From Petrolisthes cinctipes (taxonomy: Eukaryota > Arthropoda > Malacostraca > Decapoda > Porcellanidae), in the NCBI GenBank assembly GCA_033782935.1, contig JAWQEG010000286.1:5311001-5375000 (forward strand): a DNA stretch of 64,000 nucleotides, in the 5' to 3' direction. The notes below the pieces were generated by a model, which was given only the letters and a program-made list of their open reading frames with translations, was not told the DNA's origin and ran no database searches. The position numbers and the translations under genes were made by a program. Positions 58,176 to 64,000 of this stretch are shown piece by piece; positions within the stretch are counted from its first letter, which is position 1; each line of letters opens with the position of its first letter.

Positions 58176-59767
58176 ACATTAAATTTGTCATTAATAAATT
58201 TGTCATTATTATATTTTTCACTTTTTTTTAATTTGTCATTATTAATTCTGTCATTTTAAATGTGTCATTATTAAATCTGTCATTATTTAATTTGTCAGTA
58301 ATAAATTTGACATTATTAAATTTGTCATTATTAAGTTTATCATTATTAAATTATTTTTAATTTATTATTAAATTTGTCATTATCAAATTTGTCATTATTA
58401 ATTTTTTTATTATTAAATCTGTCATTATTAAATCTGTCATTTTTAAATTTGTAACTTTTAATTTGTCATTATTAAATTTTGAATTATAAGATTTGTCATT
58501 TTTAAATCAATCATTATTAAATTTATCATTATTAAACTTGTCATTTTTATTTTTCAATATATTAAATTTTTCATTATTAAATCTTTCGTTTTAAATCTGT
58601 CTTTATTAAATATGTCATTATTAAATTTGTCATTATTAAATTTGTCATTTTTATATTTGTCATTATTAAATTTGTCATTATTGAATTTGACATTTTAAAA
58701 ATTGTCATTATTAAATTTGCCATTAATAAATTTGTCATTATTAAATTAGTCATTATAAAATTTGTCATTATTAAAATTGTCATTATTAAATTTGTCATTA
58801 TTAAATTTGTCATAATTAAATCTCTCATTAAATCAGTCATTATAAAATCTGTCATTATTAAATTTGTTATTATTAAATTTGGCCTTATTAATTTTGTCAT
58901 TATTAAATTTGTCATTATTAATTGCCAATATATTAAATTTTTCATTAAACAAAATTTGTCATTGTCAAATTTGTCATCATTTAATTTGTCATTAATAAAT
59001 ATGTCATTATTAATTATATTTGTGTTTATAAATTGTTAAAATATTAAATTTGTCATAAGAGAATTGTCATATTATATCTGCTATTATTAAATCTGTCATT
59101 ATTAAATTTGTCATTATTAAATTTGTCATTATTAAATCAGTCATAATCTAATTTACATTATTAAATTTGTCATTATTAAATTTGTCATTATTAAGTTTGT
59201 CATTATTAAATTATTTATAATTATTAAATTTTTCATTATTAAATTTGTCATTAATAACTCTGTCATAATTAAATAATTCATTATTAAATCTGTCATTATT
59301 AAATGTCATTAATAAATTTTTCATTATTAAATTTGTCATTAAAATTGTCATTATTAAATTTGTCATTATTTAATTTGTCATTATTAAATTTATCATTAAT
59401 TAATTTTTCATTATTAAATTTGTCATTATTAAATCTGCCATTATTACATCTGTCATTATAAAATCTGTCATTATTCAATTTGTCATTATTAATTGTCAAT
59501 ACATTAAATTTGTCTTTATAAAAAAATTGTCATTATTAAATTTGTCATTAATATATTTGTCATTATTAAATTTATCATTATTAAAACTGTCATTATTAAA
59601 TCTGTCATAATTAAATTTGTCATTATCAAATTTGTCATTATTAAATCTATCATTATTAAATTTATCATTCTTAAATTGTCATTATGAATTGTCAATACAT
59701 TAAATCTGTCATTATTAAATTTGTCATTAATAAATTTGTAATTTTTATGTTTGTCATTATTAAATTT
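58176..59767. repeat. 15-bp minisatellite block 7, reverse orientation
   Basis: At about 58170-58185 (TTATTAATAACATTAAATTTGTC region) the unit flips to GTCATTATTAAATTT and stays so to 59767. Blocks 6 and 7 thus form an inverted pair with no spacer. Block 7 mirrors 28063-30088. Confidence 0.95.
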
Positions 59768-61299
59768 TCCATTGTACCGGTTATAACTACATATATCTAC
59801 ATATAATATATCTACATATACCTAGGGAGTCATACCATGTTCCACCACATGATCGCTCAAACTAGCTGACCTGACATAAACGGGTCCATGGGAACCAAGC
59901 TTCCTCAACAATAAGTGACGTCACAAGTCACGGGGGACAACACAGAGAGCTCTTCTTGTGCCCTCCTATAGAGTAGTATGCTAGAGACAACCAATCGCTA
60001 CACAAGGGGTCTCATAGCCATCTCTCTCTTTAAAGTTAGCTCCTAAGCCTAACTTAACCCTTTTGTGAAACTGTACTACCACTTGGGTTATTAATAAAAT
60101 CTTGTTAAACTAAGACAAGGTGTGCTAACTCTCCATACCATAATAATCACCTAACCTATTCTAAAAATATACTCCGAAAAGACAAAAGCCTACCACCCTA
60201 CAAGAACATCAACAACGACATCAACAACCGATTTGTGTAAGTGACCGACCGCTCCACTAGCACATATTTGGTGAACAACGGTGGTGATACGAACATATAT
60301 GGTGGAAAAAGGAGAGAAACAAAACAATTAATAGCAAGTGATAACCAAAGAAAAGACACAAAAGTAAAAAGAGAAGATAGGAGAAGTGAAGTGAAGGAGA
60401 AGCAAGGGGTTAATTAAGTGAAGGACAGTCGAGTCGAGTCAGCACAGCAAGCTAGCCTCGCTAATCGTCCCGCGCTACCATAAACTGGTTGCGTCATCAC
60501 TACCACACTACCAGTACCATACTACTACTCTACCACACGAGCAGTACTACCACTACTACTATACTTACACTACAGTATAGCCTAGTGAGGTGAATACTTC
60601 AACTACAGTGAGAGACTATATTAGCAGCTCAAATAACTTCACTACTACAGTGCAGTTAAACAGTGCTTCGCAGCTACACAGTACTTCAATCAACATATCA
60701 ACATTCTTCAGTTGACAGTGCTAACATCCAGGAAAGGACGTTGGCTTGGTAATTAGTACGACGTCACACGACTACTGGAATACTATCCAACTAATTATCA
60801 AAGCCTACTCAACTATTCGTGGTCAGTAGCTTAGGTACATATATTTACAAATACATACACATCCTAACATCATCACATTAGGATATATAAATATATAAAC
60901 GTATTACCAAATATCACCTCATTACAAATTCTATGTATTTATAATTTAGAGTACTATATGCGTATATCTTCACGTATATATACCAAAAGGAATGTTCTTT
61001 GTGAATCTTCACGCAGAGTGACAGGTAATGAATGGAAGAAAAATCCGGTACCTCATTGTTTTCGCTTCGTAAGCTTAAACATAGTTAAACAATATTTGAA
61101 AGTAATGAAAGCTTAGTTGATTCAACAGAAATCACTAATTTAAGTGTGAGTACAATAGAAAGTGTAAGTTCTCCCGTAAGTAAAAATATTCTTGTCCTAG
61201 ATTTAGACATAAAAGAAGATAGAGTGACAATTAATAGTCCTCCTCTTACTAGATCTACCTCATTAACTGATTTGTTTACTAGTTTTACCTCTAACATTT
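59768..61299 (+). repeat. Right, inverted copy of the Gypsy-1 leader/LTR/gag start
   Basis: Complement of 26519-28062. It holds the LTR candidate 60121-60264 with ends TGTGCTA and TAGCACA, a primer-site-like TTGGTGAACAACGG at about 60268, the long leader and the first roughly 70 gag codons. Similarity stops at CTAACATTT (61299); the remainder of gag is absent. Because it ends inside gag, this is a break of a larger duplication, not a solo LTR. Confidence 0.88.
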
Positions 61300-62838
61300 A
61301 TATATATTATTTATATTTATTATTATGATGAAGTATCGGCAAGTTTGGAGGTGGAGGGCAGCTCGGAGGGGGTTAGTGAGTTTGTAAAGCAGATTTTCAT
61401 TCTGAGGGAAAGAAAAGAGAATCAGTGTGCCAAAAACGAACGAACTGAGTCAAAAGAAATACAGACAAACTTTTTTTTTCAATTCCATACAGAACCATTA
61501 CCGATATTTTCTGTTGTCCCTAATAAGACCCCAGTTGTTGTTGACCCTCGATATTGTCACTTGTCAATTTTAAGATCTATTTATCGAGGTTAGATATTTA
61601 TTTTGTAAATGAAATGATATAAATATGGAATAATATCTAATCACCGATAATTTACTGATACTAATAATACGCCACTACCTCCAGTTGACACTTGATATTA
61701 TTATTTGTCAATTATTAATGAAGTTATTTTGTCAATACCCATAATATCAATACTTTGTTAATAAGTTACTTTGTCGTGGTTAATTTGTTTTGATATAAAG
61801 ATACCAATAATGAAAAGTGATACATTAAAATTTTCAATACCCACAATATCAATACATTGTTAATTATAATTCCATTTGTCCAGTTCAGCTCGGTTGGCTT
61901 GGTAAGCCTGTTGGATAAAGATGTTAGAGATGTGTTTATATTCACATGATCACTAGAAACCTTCACATAATATTAATATTTGTCCACTTAGAGCACCCAC
62001 TTGACAAGGTGAGACCACTGTGGGTGAGACAGGTTACGGACGCTGTACCACGTGACCACACATACCGTAATGCAACTTATTCATACAAATCCCTTCTTTT
62101 TCTCTACTATATCACTTTTTATGTAAAGTCTGACATCACCATCATATTAAGGAGAAACTTATGCACAATTACAAATGTTTTATTATAATATTGATAACGT
62201 AATTACTGTAAATATCTATTATTAGTAAATGGTTGTATAAAGATTAAATTGTATTCTCTGACTTATACTCGCCGTAATTATATGGTTTATTATCGTATCG
62301 AGTTTTGATTAATGTGTTATAGTTGTAAAATCACTGCTTAATCCAATGATGTGAATCAAATTTATCTATTTTGTGTAATTGGTGCGCTATGTGTAGAAAT
62401 ATAAATAGTTTCTCAAGAAGATGGAGTGATCATAAGAAAGTAAACACATTGCTATCACCTCCGACCTTCAGGCTGACCGGGAAAAATGTCACCGATTTTC
62501 TTATCTGAACTTGTTTTATTATAGTAATATATTGTAAATTAACTAATATGTCAAATAGGCTTAACTTAATTACTACCATACTGGGGGCTGATAAGTTCGT
62601 GGGAAGAGGTAGAAGGCCATGAAAAATCCAGTTTTATTCATTTATATATTATATATTGTAGTTAGTAAATATTTATGAGGAGTTTGTTTATTATATGGAA
62701 GTAAATTGTATATATTATTTTTGTTCAGTTTCATCTAATGATCATAATTTATGAGGAGTATATATTATTGTTAAGTTGTATGGTACATAGTGATTTTTTT
62801 CTTTTATTTTTGTTCATTAGAGAATATATAAAGGAGTA
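61300..62838. other. AT-rich unassigned region
   Basis: No gene or named repeat seen. An 82-codon frame at 61345-61593 (MEVEGSSEGVSEFVKQIF and on) has no recognisable domain and sits in a region with poor coding character, so I leave it uncalled. Confidence 0.5.
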
Positions 62839-62839
62839 T

Positions 62840-63005
62840 ATTTATTTTATTTTATTTCAGTTGAAGGTATTCTGACTTTTAAGATATTACTTGGATATAT
62901 TTTATTTTATTTCAATTGAAGGTATTCTGACTTTTAAGATATTACTTGGATATATTTTATTTTATTTCAGTTGAAGATATTCTGACTTAATATATTACTT
63001 GGATA
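62840..63005. repeat. 55-bp tandem repeat, three copies
   Basis: Three head-to-tail copies with the landmarks TTTATTTCAGTTGAAGGTAT and GATATTACTTGGATATA, spaced 55 bp (62861, 62916, 62971). The third copy is slightly degenerate. 63006-63685 beyond it shows no gene. Confidence 0.9.
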
Positions 63006-63685
63006 TTATAGTGTATTTAGTTATTATTTATATAACCTATTATTTTATATTAATATAATGTATATACAGTATATATATAGCCAAGTGCACTTATAATATA
63101 GTTCCATGTTATTACTTCTGTTTATACAGATTTTATCTATATAACTATACATTATTATAATCTTATAAACTTAATACTCAAAGTAGAAATATACCGGTAT
63201 ATGAATACTGAATCATTTAATACAATAGGTATAGAGTACAACTGAACAAAGTATTACCGTATATAAAATTATTGCATATTATCCTAACTGATTAATGATA
63301 TAAGGTTTCTATAAGTTGTTCAGCTTTAGACTGCCTCAGTAAATATTCCCAAAATGGTTAATGTTGTTTAACATGATTTTCTCTCTATTTTAATTCCATC
63401 GTATTCTGCCGGTCAGTATTAACACCTACCGGTATATTTCTCTCATAACCTATACACAAACAAAAAATGAATAAAAATGCCAAGTTGTAGACAGTTTTTT
63501 ATATGGACATTATTTTTTACTTTGTTTTCAGACTGATTTTGATGCTGCCACAGACGAGATAAGACCATTACATCTAGGCTACTAGAGGATGGTAAGACAT
63601 TACTGAATGACTGGACTGTGAGATGGTCATCCATGACGGTAATGCTGCCACAGACAGGACGTCCCAACAACACCATTACGTATAG

Positions 63686-63923
63686 GAGGTGGAAGGGTAA
63701 GAGTAACACAGACTTGTATCATTGTGTTCCTCTTACCATTACCAGAAAGAGATGGAAGGATAAGAGTAACACAGACTTGTATCATTGTGTTCCTCTTACC
63801 ATTACCAGAAAGAGATGGAAGGATAAGAGTAACATAGACTTGTATCATTGTGTTCCTCTTACCATTACCAGAAAGAGATAGAAAGATAAGAGTAACACAG
63901 ACTTGTACTATTGTGTTCCTCAT
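63686..63923. repeat. 63-bp tandem repeat, almost four copies
   Basis: Unit landmarks GTAACACAGACTTGTATCAT and TTACCATTACCAGAAAGAGA, period 63 bp. As 63 is a multiple of three, both strands show repeated 21-residue frames; the fourth plus-strand unit contains a stop (AGATAG), so I do not call a protein. The last 77 bases of the window show nothing. Confidence 0.88.
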
Positions 63924-64000
63924 ACCATTAGTTCTCCTACCATAATTAATCTCTTATGACACCACACTAAGATGTTCAGTACAAACATATTCATAGTACT

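Noticed and set aside
61345..61593. 82-codon frame as a small gene
   Set aside because: No recognisable motif, no supporting context, AT-rich neighbourhood.
63618..63923. Repeat protein with 21-residue units
   Set aside because: The 63-bp tandem repeat keeps both strands open, and the plus strand stops within the fourth unit; no start context.

Overview
This window looks like a repeat-only stretch of a large animal genome, most likely an arthropod. I lean towards a decapod crustacean, but that is inference from the transposon mix and the dense (CT)n/(GA)n microsatellites, not from any species-specific gene. I found no host protein-coding gene, rRNA, tRNA or CRISPR array. Nearly all open frames are either transposon genes or by-products of tandem repeats.

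Layout. Bases 1-18139 are a 176-bp satellite array that runs off the left edge, with higher-order duplications inside it. Next come a SINE-like fragment and two hAT-type MITEs, each with a perfect 8-bp target duplication (18456-19138 and 19165-19591). Bases 19828-27707 hold a decayed minus-strand Ty3/Gypsy element (Gypsy-1). Its gag is split by a 4.07-kb Tc1/mariner-like element with about 1.3-kb inverted arms (21765-25836), one arm of which carries a SINE-like insertion. From about 26.5 to 61.3 kb the window reads as one large inverted duplication centred near 36.9 kb. Each arm carries, from outside in: the 5' end of Gypsy-1, 15-bp minisatellite, an RTE-like LINE, more minisatellite, and a microsatellite-rich palindrome core. 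The arms were later loaded with different insertions: a Penelope-like element on the left (34181-35285), and on the right a 5.0-kb TIR transposon with a DUF7869-like/Sola-like transposase (38607-43604, itself split by a LINE) and an 8.9-kb LTR retrotransposon (Gypsy-2, 45337-54252). Bases 61300-64000 are AT-rich and unassigned, with two short tandem repeats.

The most complete element is Gypsy-2: two LTRs of about 1.35 kb, a 4-bp CATT target duplication, a primer site, gag, and a pol with protease, RT, RNase H and integrase. Two features stand out. Between the primer site and gag lies an ORF with all the signature blocks of an SGNH/GDSL hydrolase. Gag and pol are in one frame, separated by a single TGA in the context TGA-CTA-G, the known leaky-stop context, which suggests stop-codon readthrough. 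The SGNH frame has no ATG of its own, and phase-compatible splice sites link it to an ATG inside the LTR. These points, the large palindrome and the long-TIR mariner are the observations most worth following up.
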